DNA of 64,000 nucleotides from CAKMZU01 sp965248335 (GTDB lineage Bacteria; Pseudomonadota; Gammaproteobacteria; Pseudomonadales; DT-91). Under the pieces are notes generated by a model, which saw only the letters and a program-made list of their open reading frames with translations, did no database searches and was not told the DNA's origin. The position numbers and the translations under genes are program-made. The DNA is taken from NCBI GenBank assembly GCA_965248335.1, contig CBDFIY010000002.1:248001-312000 (forward strand). Direction: 5' to 3'. Below are positions 53,620 to 63,049 of this stretch, piece after piece. The first letter of the stretch is position 1, and each line of letters starts with the position of its first letter.

Positions 53620-54282
53620 CTAGAGTTTCGTTGTTTCGATGAGTTGCGGTAAGTCCTTTAAAATAAGCCGCGTTTTTTTAATATCTATAACGTTAGATTC
53701 TTTAAGTTTCTTTAATTCCCTGCAAACAGTCTCAACACTTAATCCAAGGTAGTTAGCCATATCGGTTCTTGGGAAATTAAACTCAGAGCAATTATTTTTA
53801 CCGATATTAAGTCGTTGGTTTATATTTATAAGAAATGTCGCTACTTTTATTGCCGCACGTGTTTTGTTAAGCATGGCGATGTGATTATTGCTGCGAATAT
53901 ATTCTTGTGTGAGTTTCTTGCTGAGGATTTGATAAGCTTCGCGATTAAAGTCATAGTCCTTGATAGATAGCTGTGCAATGGCGCTGTCGGTAACAGCGGC
54001 AGTGTTACTGCAATAATGTGTAGCTGCGAGGACTTCGAAGCCAAATATTTCTCCAGGGAGATGAAAGTCCGTGATTTGTTCGATTCCTTCAGCAGTTGTT
54101 CGATAGTTTTTAATGATGCCTGAGTAAACCTGATAGAGAGAGTGTGCTGTATCGTGCTGACGGTAGACGTTGGTTTTCTTACTTTTTTCCAGACGGTGCA
54201 ACTGGGTATCGGCATCAATAAAATCTTCTAGCGATACCTTGTGGCTAATTTCTGGAGAATTGAAAGTAAGTGGTTGATTCAT
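53620..54282 (-). CDS. Crp/Fnr family transcriptional regulator
   Basis: 220 aa. N-terminal cyclic-nucleotide-binding-type beta barrel (about 25-125), long dimerisation helix, then a helix-turn-helix of FNR type: FPRTDMANYLGLSVETVCRELKKL, whose recognition helix carries the E-x2-x-R pattern of FNR-box binders. Unlike FNR it has no Cys cluster at the N-terminus; one Cys (HYCSN) sits near the FNR C122 position. So a [4Fe-4S] oxygen sensor is unlikely and its signal is unknown. It starts 21 bases after the MFS exporter gene on the same strand. Confidence 0.9.
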   Translation of the reverse strand: MNQPLTFNSPEISHKVSLEDFIDADTQLHRLEKSKKTNVYRQHDTAHSLYQVYSGIIKNYRTTAEGIEQITDFHLPGEIFGFEVLAATHYCSNTAAVTDSAIAQLSIKDYDFNREAYQILSKKLTQEYIRSNNHIAMLNKTRAAIKVATFLININQRLNIGKNNCSEFNFPRTDMANYLGLSVETVCRELKKLKESNVIDIKKTRLILKDLPQLIETTKL

Positions 54283-54303
54283 ATGTTGTTTATTGCTTCA
54301 TTA

Positions 54304-55497
54304 TTAAAGTGTTTTTTGAGCGGCGCTTGCTGTTTCAGAATCTTTTAAGAGAAAGAAGTAAAGACTTGTGCTGATGAGAACGAGCCCAAGAATAACAAAT
54401 GCGAGCGGCATCGGATGATCTTTTAGCATGATACCCGCAATAAACCCTGATGCGGACGCAACGCTCATTTGTAAAAAGCCAATCAGTGCTGAGGCTGTCG
54501 CTGCCATGTGAGGATAGTTTGTTAACGCTAAACCCATCGAAATGGGTGATACAAGGCCAATCGTGAAGGCAAGCATCAACATAGGTAAAACGATAGCCAA
54601 AGGGTGGTGCCAGTGTTCAATGCCTAGAATAAGCAGTAATGAGGCAATGAATGCGGTGCTAAGGCCGACTTTAAAGAAAAGCTGCCAAGGAAGTGAGCCA
54701 CTCATTTTGGCGGTGAAGAAATTACCGATAACAAAACCTAAAACAATAAACATAAAGTATGCACCGAAGAGCATACGAGGAACGTGGTAATAGTCGATCA
54801 TGATGAATGCGGCAACTGAAAGAAAGGCAAATAGCGGTGCATATAAAAATGAGCCGGTTAAAACACTTCCCATATAAATTTTGTCAGTCAGTAGCTTGCG
54901 CATATTGTTACTGATGTTGTTGAACGTAAAAGCTTGCGGTGTATGGAGTGATTCTTTAATACAAAAGAAAGTGATGAGCCACGTGAGTATGCCGGCCGCA
55001 GATAAAAACAGAAACGTCCACTGCCAAGTACCTAATTCGAGTAGTAGGCTGCCAATGGTGGGGGCCGTCACAGGCGCAATGGCCATAATGGATGACACGA
55101 TAGCGAGTGCGCGGGTTGCATCTTTTGCGCTGAATACATCACGGACGATTGCTCGTCCTATGACAGGGGCAACACAGGCACTGATACCTTGAATAAAACG
55201 GAAGAAGATTAATTGCTCAATACTTGTTGCTAGCGCGCAAATAGCTGATGCAATAATATATAACCCAAGACCTACCAGTAAAAGTGGCCTGCGACCGAAG
55301 CGGTCTGATAATGGGCCGCAAACTAGGTGGAATAATGCAAAGCCGAGCAGGTAGCTTGAAAGTGTTAATTGAACTTGAGATAAGTCGGCAGCAAAAAAAA
55401 GCTTTATGGTAGGAAATGCAGGCAAGTATAAATCAATGGTTAAAGGGCCTAACGCAATAATGGTCGCCAGAATGACAAGCAATGATTTTTGATTCAT
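54304..55497 (-). CDS. Bcr/CflA-type MFS multidrug exporter
   Basis: 397 aa, 12 membrane spans. N-terminal LGPLTIDLYLPAFP is typical of Bcr/CflA drug exporters, with the MFS motif A-like GPLSDRFGRRPLLL between helices 2 and 3 and motif C in GISACVAPVIGRAIVRD near helix 5. Predicted proton-driven drug efflux. Upstream of and possibly co-transcribed with the Crp/Fnr regulator. Confidence 0.92.
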   Translation of the reverse strand: MNQKSLLVILATIIALGPLTIDLYLPAFPTIKLFFAADLSQVQLTLSSYLLGFALFHLVCGPLSDRFGRRPLLLVGLGLYIIASAICALATSIEQLIFFRFIQGISACVAPVIGRAIVRDVFSAKDATRALAIVSSIMAIAPVTAPTIGSLLLELGTWQWTFLFLSAAGILTWLITFFCIKESLHTPQAFTFNNISNNMRKLLTDKIYMGSVLTGSFLYAPLFAFLSVAAFIMIDYYHVPRMLFGAYFMFIVLGFVIGNFFTAKMSGSLPWQLFFKVGLSTAFIASLLLILGIEHWHHPLAIVLPMLMLAFTIGLVSPISMGLALTNYPHMAATASALIGFLQMSVASASGFIAGIMLKDHPMPLAFVILGLVLISTSLYFFLLKDSETASAAQKTL

Positions 55498-55561
55498 TAT
55501 TATCTCAATAAAAACAGCAAAGAAGCGCTTATTTTTTGTAGAATTATTGGCGTGCTGTGAT

Positions 55562-55579
55562 GAGTGCGGTTGCGCACTC
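55562..55579 (-). terminator. Hairpin between two MFS genes
   Basis: GAGTGCG and CGCACTC form a perfect 7-bp stem around a 4-base loop, downstream of the MFS gene at 55659. There is no T tract directly after it on the minus strand, so termination is uncertain. Confidence 0.3.
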
Positions 55580-55658
55580 TATTGTAAACTTTAGGAAAAA
55601 TGTTTTAGTGGCTATTTATTTTTTATGAGACATATTTCTTGAGTTTTTATTTAATGTT

Positions 55659-57002
55659 CTAACTCGTTGTTATCGGCAATTGGCTGTTCTCGTCACACGT
55701 TTTGATTGTATCTTTTAGGGTGTCGACAGCACGTAATTTTTTAGACAAAAGAGCAATGAGCGTAGTGAGGACAATCAAGCAGCCTAGTAGGCTAATCATT
55801 AGTGCAATCCCACGGCCTTGTCCAACGCCAAAAACTTCACCAAAAATAGGTGCCAGCCAGCCATTTTCTTGCATTGCAGGTTCGAAGACATGATCAGCTA
55901 AAGGGCCAACCAGAATGAACATCACACTTTGCGTAAGACCCAGAATAAAATTCCTCAAGCCAATAACGCGTCCTAGCTGAGTAGGTTCAATTTTTCGCTG
56001 AAACAACGTGCGGTTGTTGCTATCGAAAACAGGGTAGCAACACATAACAAAAAAACCACCGAGAGCAATCAGAGCAGGTGAGGTCATTATGGGTATAAAA
56101 ATACAGCTAGCTCCTACGAAAAGTGCCATAAGTGTAATAATGGGGATGTGCTGCTGGACCTGTTTTAATGCAACCATCATCAAACTGCCAATAATGATGC
56201 CGCTACTTGCAAAGGATAGCGTCATGCCCATGGATTTAGCATCAGTAATGGCGAGCAACATGGGCTGTACAAGAATTGCCATGGCCATCGTTAAGGAAAC
56301 AATGACTGCATAAAAAAGTATCAAACGATTGAGTGCGGGGTTTTTTAGCAAGAATTGCGATGTTTCTTTGAGTGAGGCGAATATGGTTTGTTGTTTGAGG
56401 TGAGTTTTTTCATTGTCTGAAGAGAAGGTCGGTTGTGGTACGCGGCAGATAATGAGAATCAACATCGCCACCACTAAGGCGACAAAATTACTGGCAAGAA
56501 TGACGGTTAACCCAAAGTAAGTGAATAAAGTACCGGCAATGGCAGGTGTCGCGAGTTCAACGAGGCCCAGAGCCATTGCAATCAAGCCGTTGGCTCGTGA
56601 AAGTTGATCGCTGGGTACCATCAGAGGGATGCTGGCAGATATCGTTGGCAGCACGAAAGCAGCAAATACAGAGTTAAGGGTAACCAGACAGATGATGTGC
56701 CATGTTTTAAGCAATCCTTCGGAGACTAAAAAGTATAATAAACAAATGATAAAAAGCGTGGCGGTATTTGCCGCAAGTACGATCATTTTTCGAGGAAATT
56801 TATCAACGACAGCACCGGCTAAGGGGCTTAGTAGAAACATCGGCAAGATATTGGCCAGCGCGATGACAGTGTAAATGGTCGCAGAACCTGCTTGCTGAAA
56901 AGAAAAAACGCCGAGTGCAAAGCCTGACAGAGATGAGCCAAATAGGGCAATAACCTGACCGCTTAGCAATAAGCCAAATTGCCGATAGGTATTTTTAAGC
57001 AT
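55659..57002 (-). CDS. MFS transporter, MFS_3/EntS-like
   Basis: 447 aa, about 12 spans. N-terminal LLLSGQVIALFGSSLSGFALG and SPLAGAVVDKFPRKMIVLA (motif A form) match the MFS_3 group that includes enterobactin exporters and macrolide-efflux-like proteins. Substrate unknown. Preceded by an AT-rich leader containing a TTA/ATT run at about 57008-57034. Confidence 0.88.
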   Translation of the reverse strand: MLKNTYRQFGLLLSGQVIALFGSSLSGFALGVFSFQQAGSATIYTVIALANILPMFLLSPLAGAVVDKFPRKMIVLAANTATLFIICLLYFLVSEGLLKTWHIICLVTLNSVFAAFVLPTISASIPLMVPSDQLSRANGLIAMALGLVELATPAIAGTLFTYFGLTVILASNFVALVVAMLILIICRVPQPTFSSDNEKTHLKQQTIFASLKETSQFLLKNPALNRLILFYAVIVSLTMAMAILVQPMLLAITDAKSMGMTLSFASSGIIIGSLMMVALKQVQQHIPIITLMALFVGASCIFIPIMTSPALIALGGFFVMCCYPVFDSNNRTLFQRKIEPTQLGRVIGLRNFILGLTQSVMFILVGPLADHVFEPAMQENGWLAPIFGEVFGVGQGRGIALMISLLGCLIVLTTLIALLSKKLRAVDTLKDTIKTCDENSQLPITTS

Positions 57003-57151
57003 GTTATGTATTTATTATTATTATAATTATTATTACATCTTACCCTGTTTGTTTGGGCGATTGAATTCAGCGTTAAATAATCATTGAATACCTTGGGGTT
57101 AATCACCCCTTAGACAAAAGAATTTCATTTTTAGGATTTTCATCGGTGTCA

Positions 57152-57691
57152 TTAAAGGGCGATAAAATGTGTTCGGTAATGCTGGAGTTCATTGATGGAA
57201 TCTTTAATATCATCCATGGCGAGGTGCGCGCCTTTTTTTTCTAGGGAATCCAGGACTCCCGGTTTCCAGCGCTTAGCAAGTTCTTTGAGGGTGCTGACAT
57301 CAAGATTTCGGTAATGAAAATAGCACTGTAAGTTGTTCATTGATTTCGCCATGAATCGGCGATCTTGGCAGATGCTGTTGCCGCACATAGGAGATTTACC
57401 TTCAGGAACCCATTGTTTTAGGAAGGCGAGGGTGCTGTCTTCGGCTTCTTTTAGCGTGGTTGAAGATTGTTTAATACGATCGGTTAACCCTGATTTTTGA
57501 TGTTGCTTGATACACCAAGGGTTCATATTCTTAAGTACGTCTTCTGGCTGATGGATGGCATGAACAGGCCCTTCTGCAAGAATGGTGAGATCTTTGTCGG
57601 TCACAAGCGTGGCAATTTCAATGATGACATCAGTTTCAGGATCAAGTCCTGTCATTTCGAGATCAATCCAGATGAGATTATCGTTGTTCAT
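57152..57691 (-). CDS. orn: Oligoribonuclease
   Basis: 179 aa. DEDDh 3'-5' exonuclease degrading 2-5 nt RNA and pGpG. N-terminal LIWIDLEMTGLDPETD carries the first acidic pair, NSICQDRRFM the Asp of motif II, and HLAMDDIKDSI the final His/Asp. Divergent from rsgA, the standard orn-rsgA arrangement. Confidence 0.97.
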   Translation of the reverse strand: MNNDNLIWIDLEMTGLDPETDVIIEIATLVTDKDLTILAEGPVHAIHQPEDVLKNMNPWCIKQHQKSGLTDRIKQSSTTLKEAEDSTLAFLKQWVPEGKSPMCGNSICQDRRFMAKSMNNLQCYFHYRNLDVSTLKELAKRWKPGVLDSLEKKGAHLAMDDIKDSINELQHYRTHFIAL

Positions 57692-57881
57692 AAGCTAAAT
57701 CACTTTTGGATAAAATGGCAATGGTAGCTTATCTGGCGGATAAAAAGATATAATTCCACTTTATTACCTATAAACCGCCCGATCGATGATCGTGTATTTT
57801 TCATGCTGTACGGTTCGTCCAAGTAAACTTGCGAGAGATTTTTAATGATACACGCCTCCTTAACGAGAGTAAGTGCAGCTC

Positions 57882-58871
57882 ATGGCTAAAAGACGACTGA
57901 CCGATCAGCAGCGCGCTCGAATCAAGAAAAAGCAATCAGAACGTATTGATGATCAAGCACAAGCTGCTTCTCATTTGCTAAAAGGATTAGTCGTTGCGCG
58001 TTTCAGCCGCGATGTATCTGTAGAGATTCAGGAGGGTGAGCATGCTGGGCAAAGTCTTCGCTGTCATATTCGTGCAAATATTACGTCGATTGCTGTCGGT
58101 GACGAAGTTGTTTTTTCACAAACTAAAGACAATAAAGGTGTTGTGGTTGCCGTCTTAGATCGTAGGACTGAGATTTTAAGGCCCGATGGCTTGGGTAAGC
58201 TGAAGCCTGTGGCGGCCAATGTTGACCACATTTTTATTGTTATCGCGGAATTCCCTGAGCCACACCCAAATCTGATTGATCGGTACTTAGTAGCGGCAGA
58301 GAATGCCGGAATAAGCGCATCTATCATCGTGAATAAAATCGATCTAATCGCTCAAACCAGCCAAGCCATTGATCTTATGAGCGTTTATAAAAACCTTGGT
58401 TTTCCTGTATTTTGCCTCAGTGCAAAAACGGGCGAAGGTATGGCGACACTTCACGCTGCGCTTGTGGATAAAATCAGTGTTTTTGTCGGACAATCAGGCG
58501 TCGGCAAATCATCACTGGTGAATACGTTAATTCCCTCAGGTTCTGTAAAAGTGGGTGCGCTCTCTGAATCCGTTGTTAAAGGTAAACACACAACAACAAC
58601 GGCAGAACTTTATAATTTACCCTTTGGTGGACGAATTATTGATTCTCCCGGTATTCGTGAGTTTCACCTTAATCACCTAACGAGAGAGCAGGTTTTTTCC
58701 GGCTATCGTGAGCTACATCCTTTTCTTGGGTTGTGCCAGTTTCGTAATTGCCAGCATGATCAAGAGCCAGGCTGTGCTGTTAATCAAAGCATTGATGAAA
58801 AAAAATTGGCACCAACGCGAATTTTAAGCCTCCGTTACATTCTAAATAATCAAGAAGATATAAATGGCTGA
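57882..58871 (+). CDS. rsgA: Small-subunit-dependent GTPase RsgA
   Basis: 329 aa from the ATG at 57882; a GTG three codons earlier is possible. OB-fold N-terminal domain, then a circularly permuted GTPase with NKID (151-154) before the P-loop GQSGVGKS (203-210) and DSPGIREF after it. C-terminal zinc domain with Cys/His in CQFRNCQHDQEPGC. Acts in late 30S subunit maturation. Confidence 0.96.
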   Translation: MAKRRLTDQQRARIKKKQSERIDDQAQAASHLLKGLVVARFSRDVSVEIQEGEHAGQSLRCHIRANITSIAVGDEVVFSQTKDNKGVVVAVLDRRTEILRPDGLGKLKPVAANVDHIFIVIAEFPEPHPNLIDRYLVAAENAGISASIIVNKIDLIAQTSQAIDLMSVYKNLGFPVFCLSAKTGEGMATLHAALVDKISVFVGQSGVGKSSLVNTLIPSGSVKVGALSESVVKGKHTTTTAELYNLPFGGRIIDSPGIREFHLNHLTREQVFSGYRELHPFLGLCQFRNCQHDQEPGCAVNQSIDEKKLAPTRILSLRYILNNQEDING

Positions 58872-58928
58872 AAAAATCACCTCGACTAATTGTTGAGTTT
58901 TCATACAATACCGTTTCCTTGGAAAAAG

Positions 58929-59756
58929 ATGCCGATTATGCAATCAACCCCCTCGATTATTAATCCTAGAGCACTTGATGCATTGCTTAGATCAGAGCCC
59001 GATGACGTGCTGGTTGTCGATCTCTGCCAGCAAAGCGAAGGCTGTGAGCTGCAATGTGTTCAAGGAGCCGTGCACCTTGACCCTTCAGATTTAGTTTTTG
59101 GTGATAAGCCCATAACAGGGTTGTTGCCACCTAAAGATGCCTTGCAGGCATTGTTCCGCCGTATTGGTCTACAGCCGGATACACATGTTATTGTTTATGA
59201 TGATGCGCAGTCGACTTGGGCGGCGCGAATGGTATGGACTTTAGATATTGTTGGCCATGAAAAAGTGACCTTGTTAGATGGCGGGCTTGCGTGTTGGATC
59301 AAAGAAGGATTGCCGTTAGATTCTGCTTATGCGGAGCCAGCGCGCAGCGATATTAATATTTACCCCGAGCTGTCGATGATTGCGGATAAAGATTATATTC
59401 TCAATGCCATGAATCATAATCAGCTGACTGTTTGGGATGCACGAAGTGAAGATGAATATATGGGGGTAAAAGCCTTTTCAAAGCGAGCAGGCCATATTCC
59501 TGGTGCCATGCATTATGAATGGAAACGCCTCTTGGGTGAGAATGGGCAAATTCGGGATTTGTCCCTGATTCGTGAAGAATTGCTGGCAATAGGCTTGTCG
59601 CCAGATAAAGAGGTGATTACGCACTGCCAAACGCACAGGCGCTCATCGCTAACGTATTTTGTTGCGAAGAAGCTACTGGATTACGATAAAATTAAGGCTT
59701 ACCCTGGCTCGTGGTCAGAATGGGGCAATATTGATGAAACCCCTGTAGCCAGCTAA
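58929..59756 (+). CDS. sseA: Sulfurtransferase with two rhodanese domains
   Basis: 276 aa from the ATG at 58929 (GGA upstream); 58938 is also possible. Two rhodanese modules: an inactive one at 10-130 and an active one at 155-272 with the active-site loop C233-Q-T-H-R-R. Transfers sulfur from thiosulfate or 3-mercaptopyruvate. This loop does not decide the substrate, so the sseA symbol is tentative. Followed by psd, an order also seen in pseudomonads. Confidence 0.85.
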   Translation: MPIMQSTPSIINPRALDALLRSEPDDVLVVDLCQQSEGCELQCVQGAVHLDPSDLVFGDKPITGLLPPKDALQALFRRIGLQPDTHVIVYDDAQSTWAARMVWTLDIVGHEKVTLLDGGLACWIKEGLPLDSAYAEPARSDINIYPELSMIADKDYILNAMNHNQLTVWDARSEDEYMGVKAFSKRAGHIPGAMHYEWKRLLGENGQIRDLSLIREELLAIGLSPDKEVITHCQTHRRSSLTYFVAKKLLDYDKIKAYPGSWSEWGNIDETPVAS

Positions 59757-59778
59757 CCGCCTAAAATTTGAGAGATGT

Positions 59779-60630
59779 ATGTTCGTTCAAAAGTTATTTT
59801 GTTTTTTACAATATGTATTACCGAAACACTTACTGTCGAGGTCGGCTGGTAAGCTTGCAGAAACGGAAGTTGCTTGGGTTAAAAACCCTTTGATCCGTAT
59901 TTTTATTGATGCTTTTCATGTGGATATGACAGAAGCTGAGAGAGCAAGACCCGAAGACTACCGGAACTTTAACGATTTCTTCACGCGTGCACTTAAACCG
60001 GGTATACGGCCCATTGATCGGAGTGAGCAAGTGCTGACAAGCCCTTGTGACGGCACCATTAGCGAAATGGGCCATATTGATCATGGCAGCGTGATGCAGG
60101 CCAAAGGGCAGCATTATGCATTGATGGCCTTGCTAGCCGGTGATGCCGAATGGTGTAATCGTTATTTAGGTGGCCGGTTTATGACAATCTACCTTTCTCC
60201 AAAAGATTATCATCGTATACATATGCCGATCGATGGGAAGTTAACACGTATGACTTATGTGCCAGGGCAGCTATTCTCTGTCAATCAAGCGACGGCAAAT
60301 AATATCCCAGGCTTATTTGCGCGAAACGAGCGTTTGATTTGTGAGTTTGATACACCGAACGGCCCGATGATCATGATTCTTGTGGGGGCAATGATTGTTG
60401 CCGCGATAGAAACCGTCTGGGCGGGGCAGGTAGCACCCATCAAACCTGAGATTAAAACAACAGATTACCTCGAGCAAGAAACGATTGAATTAGTAAAAGG
60501 GCAAGAAATGGGGCGCTTTAAGTTAGGCTCTACCGTGATATTGCTTTTCTCTGAAAATAGCGGTGAATGGGCAGAAAGATTATCAGCTGGCAGCGGGTTG
60601 AGGCTTGGCCAGCAAATTGGTTCTTTATAA
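59779..60630 (+). CDS. psd: Phosphatidylserine decarboxylase
   Basis: 283 aa proenzyme that makes phosphatidylethanolamine. Self-cleavage occurs at LGST (L249-T252), leaving a pyruvoyl group from S251 on the small chain. FNDFFTRALKPGIRP, SPCDGTISEMG and YLSPKDYHRIHMP (catalytic His) are conserved. The last 6 bases overlap the convergent DUF3187 gene. Confidence 0.97.
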   Translation: MFVQKLFCFLQYVLPKHLLSRSAGKLAETEVAWVKNPLIRIFIDAFHVDMTEAERARPEDYRNFNDFFTRALKPGIRPIDRSEQVLTSPCDGTISEMGHIDHGSVMQAKGQHYALMALLAGDAEWCNRYLGGRFMTIYLSPKDYHRIHMPIDGKLTRMTYVPGQLFSVNQATANNIPGLFARNERLICEFDTPNGPMIMILVGAMIVAAIETVWAGQVAPIKPEIKTTDYLEQETIELVKGQEMGRFKLGSTVILLFSENSGEWAERLSAGSGLRLGQQIGSL

Positions 60631-61629
60631 ACGATAAAAATGCTGATAGCCGATGGAAAAACTGACATCGGCGGATGATCCAACCGATAAATCTTCTTGA
60701 ATGGCCAGTTGCCACCTATTTTTTCTTGTTTTCCGTGTAAAGCCGATAGTGCCCATGTGAGATTCACTGGCAGGTGTGGTTCGGCTTCTTTTAAATAGCG
60801 CGGAATGATAATCGTATTGAAGCGTAAAACGCCATTTTTCGTAGAGCCTGTAGCCTAAAGCGAATGTGCCAAATGTCACTAAACGCCGGCTTATCCAAGA
60901 GAAATACTGATACTTTCTTTGTAGCATCAGGCCATATTGTAGATCGAACTGCCAATCTTTACTTGCATATTGGTGCGATACAAAGTGGCTGGTCGCCAGC
61001 TTTTTATGTCCTAGAAAACGTGATTTCGATGCCGTATTAAGTTTGATGGTTGAGAAAAAAGCGTGTGCGCTTTTGTGGGTTTTAAAGAAGCGCCAGCCTG
61101 CACCAATGACAGGGTCAGCAAATCCGCTGCGAGGTGTAATTGTCTGCCTTTGCTGGAAACTGGTTTGGCTTTGTTGGTAGGTGATTTGGCTTTTTCGTTG
61201 ATCATACAAGTGACGATCACCATTAGGCATCCCCCAAAAATGATGGTAGTCGTTGATGAAGTCATCTAAGAATCCTCCACCATAATGAATGTAGGGCAAA
61301 TCAATATAAAACTGGTAGGTATCCTGATAGAATGCGAGCCTGTTGATAACAAGTACAGATTCAGTGTCGATCCAAAGCCTTTCATCAGCATCGCTTCGAG
61401 TCAGGAACCAATGATTACTGAGCGTTGTTGAACTCGCATGCGACAATTGTCGATGACTTGACCATTGCGGCGGCTCTAATTGTGGTGTAGATGCAATCAG
61501 GGCAAAAGGATTTTGGCTTTTAACTGAAAACCCCGCCATTGACGAAGGGATTAAGTATAATACACCTATGAGTGTAATTGGCATCAACTTGACAGCCAGT
61601 TTGAATATCATCATCCGTGACATATCCAA
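60625..61629 (-). CDS. DUF3187 family outer-membrane protein
   Basis: 334 aa. Signal peptide about 1-32 (ending SMAGFS). The mature start SQNPFALI and later WIDTESVLVINRLAFY, DLPYIHYGGGFLDDFINDYHHFWGMP are DUF3187 features, with repeated amphipathic strands up to a C-terminal GYQHFYRL, compatible with an outer-membrane barrel. Function unknown. Divergent from lptM. Confidence 0.82.
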   Translation of the reverse strand: MDMSRMMIFKLAVKLMPITLIGVLYLIPSSMAGFSVKSQNPFALIASTPQLEPPQWSSHRQLSHASSTTLSNHWFLTRSDADERLWIDTESVLVINRLAFYQDTYQFYIDLPYIHYGGGFLDDFINDYHHFWGMPNGDRHLYDQRKSQITYQQSQTSFQQRQTITPRSGFADPVIGAGWRFFKTHKSAHAFFSTIKLNTASKSRFLGHKKLATSHFVSHQYASKDWQFDLQYGLMLQRKYQYFSWISRRLVTFGTFALGYRLYEKWRFTLQYDYHSALFKRSRTTPASESHMGTIGFTRKTRKNRWQLAIQEDLSVGSSADVSFSIGYQHFYRL

Positions 61630-61637
61630 AGCAAGTT

Positions 61638-61787
61638 ATGAATTGTAAGAACCGATTTTTTTTGTTAAGCATAGTTGTCGTCTTGTTATACGCAACCGGC
61701 TGTGGTCAAAAAGGCCCCTTGATCCTTCCTGAAAAGGCACAGCAAGCAGCTACTAACACTGTACAACAACCGAAAAGCGCGCTTTAG
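61638..61787 (+). CDS. lptM: Small lipoprotein LptM (YifL family)
   Basis: 49 aa. Signal peptide with lipobox ATGC (lipidated C22) and the family-defining CGQKGPLILP directly after it. LptM helps mature the LptDE lipopolysaccharide translocon. It sits 15 bases upstream of lysA, its usual place in gammaproteobacteria. The ATG is 61638-61640 and the stop 61785-61787. Confidence 0.92.
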   Translation: MNCKNRFFLLSIVVVLLYATGCGQKGPLILPEKAQQAATNTVQQPKSAL

Positions 61788-61802
61788 AGTGGATCGTTAT
61801 TT

Positions 61803-63047
61803 ATGAATGTATTTTCCTATAAAAATAATACGCTTTTTGCTGAAAATACGGCGGTTAAAAAAATTGCTCAATCAGTGGGCACACCCGCGTATATTTATTC
61901 TCGAAAAGCGATCGAAACTGAATTCGCGCATTATTTGAATGCTACTTCACCTCAGGATCTCGTATGTTATGCCGTTAAGGCAAACGCCAACTTAGCGGTC
62001 ATTAATCTCTTGGCCAAAATGGGCGCCGGATTTGATATTGTGTCGGTCGGTGAACTTGAGCGTGTGATTGCAGCAGGCGGTGATCCGTCGAAAGTGGTTT
62101 TTTCCGGCGTAGCAAAAAAATCATCTGAAATAGCGCGTGCGTTGGATGTGGGTATTCATTGTTTTAATGTTGAATCAGAGGCTGAGCTTGAGCGTATAGC
62201 AAAGGTCGCGCAAACGAAAAAGGTCAAAGCACCTATTTCATTACGTGTGAACCCCGATGTAGATGCAAAGACCCACCCTTATATTTCTACGGGCCTAAAA
62301 GACAACAAGTTTGGTATTCATATTGATCGAGTGCTATCTGTTTATAAAAAAGCACAGGCTTTGTCGAGTCTTGAGATTGTCGGCATTGATTGTCATATTG
62401 GCTCTCAAATTATTGATCCAACCCCATTTATTGATGCCTTAAAACGTTTACTTGCAGTAATCGATCAATTAAAAGCAGAAGGTATAGCGTTGACGCATGT
62501 TGACCTTGGCGGTGGCCTGGGTGTGCAATATGATCAAGAAACACCACCAGATGTTGAAGCGTATATCCATCAGGTTAAAGACATGCTTGCCCCTTACGCG
62601 CTCAGCCTGATTTTAGAGCCTGGACGTTCAGTTGTTGCAAATGCGGGAATTTTGGTCACTGAGGTTGAGTATATTAAAGATAATGGCGAAAAACATTTTG
62701 CCATTGTAGATGCTGCAATGAACGATATGCTGAGGCCTGCCTTGTATCAATCATGGATGAAAATCGCTGAAGTGGATCAGAAGGACGGTGAGAAAAAAAG
62801 CTATGATATTGTAGGGCCTGTCTGCGAGAGCAGCGATTTCTTAGGTAAAGATCGAGCGCTAGCTATTTCCTCGGGTGATTTGTTGAGTGTGTTTTCAGCA
62901 GGTGCTTATGGATTTGGTATGGCATCAAACTACAATACGCGACCTAGAGCGTGCGAAGTCATGGTTGATGATGATCAATACCATGTCATTAGAAAGCGAG
63001 AAACACTCGTGGAATTGTTTTGCTCAGAAAGTGTACTACCGGAATAG
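61803..63047 (+). CDS. lysA: Diaminopimelate decarboxylase
   Basis: 414 aa. PLP enzyme, last step of lysine synthesis. K59 in VCYAVKAN is the PLP lysine. HIGSQI, the glycine-rich LGGGLGV and EPGRSVVANAG bind the cofactor phosphate. GPVCESSDFLGKDR supplies the active-site Cys and Glu of the partner subunit. Two bases separate it from dapF. Confidence 0.97.
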   Translation: MNVFSYKNNTLFAENTAVKKIAQSVGTPAYIYSRKAIETEFAHYLNATSPQDLVCYAVKANANLAVINLLAKMGAGFDIVSVGELERVIAAGGDPSKVVFSGVAKKSSEIARALDVGIHCFNVESEAELERIAKVAQTKKVKAPISLRVNPDVDAKTHPYISTGLKDNKFGIHIDRVLSVYKKAQALSSLEIVGIDCHIGSQIIDPTPFIDALKRLLAVIDQLKAEGIALTHVDLGGGLGVQYDQETPPDVEAYIHQVKDMLAPYALSLILEPGRSVVANAGILVTEVEYIKDNGEKHFAIVDAAMNDMLRPALYQSWMKIAEVDQKDGEKKSYDIVGPVCESSDFLGKDRALAISSGDLLSVFSAGAYGFGMASNYNTRPRACEVMVDDDQYHVIRKRETLVELFCSESVLPE

Positions 63048-63049
63048 TC

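Noticed and set aside
57091..57107. GGGGT-TAATC-ACCCC hairpin between orn and the MFS gene as a terminator or FNR box
   Set aside because: No T tract follows it on the minus strand, and it lacks the TTGAT half-site of an FNR box.
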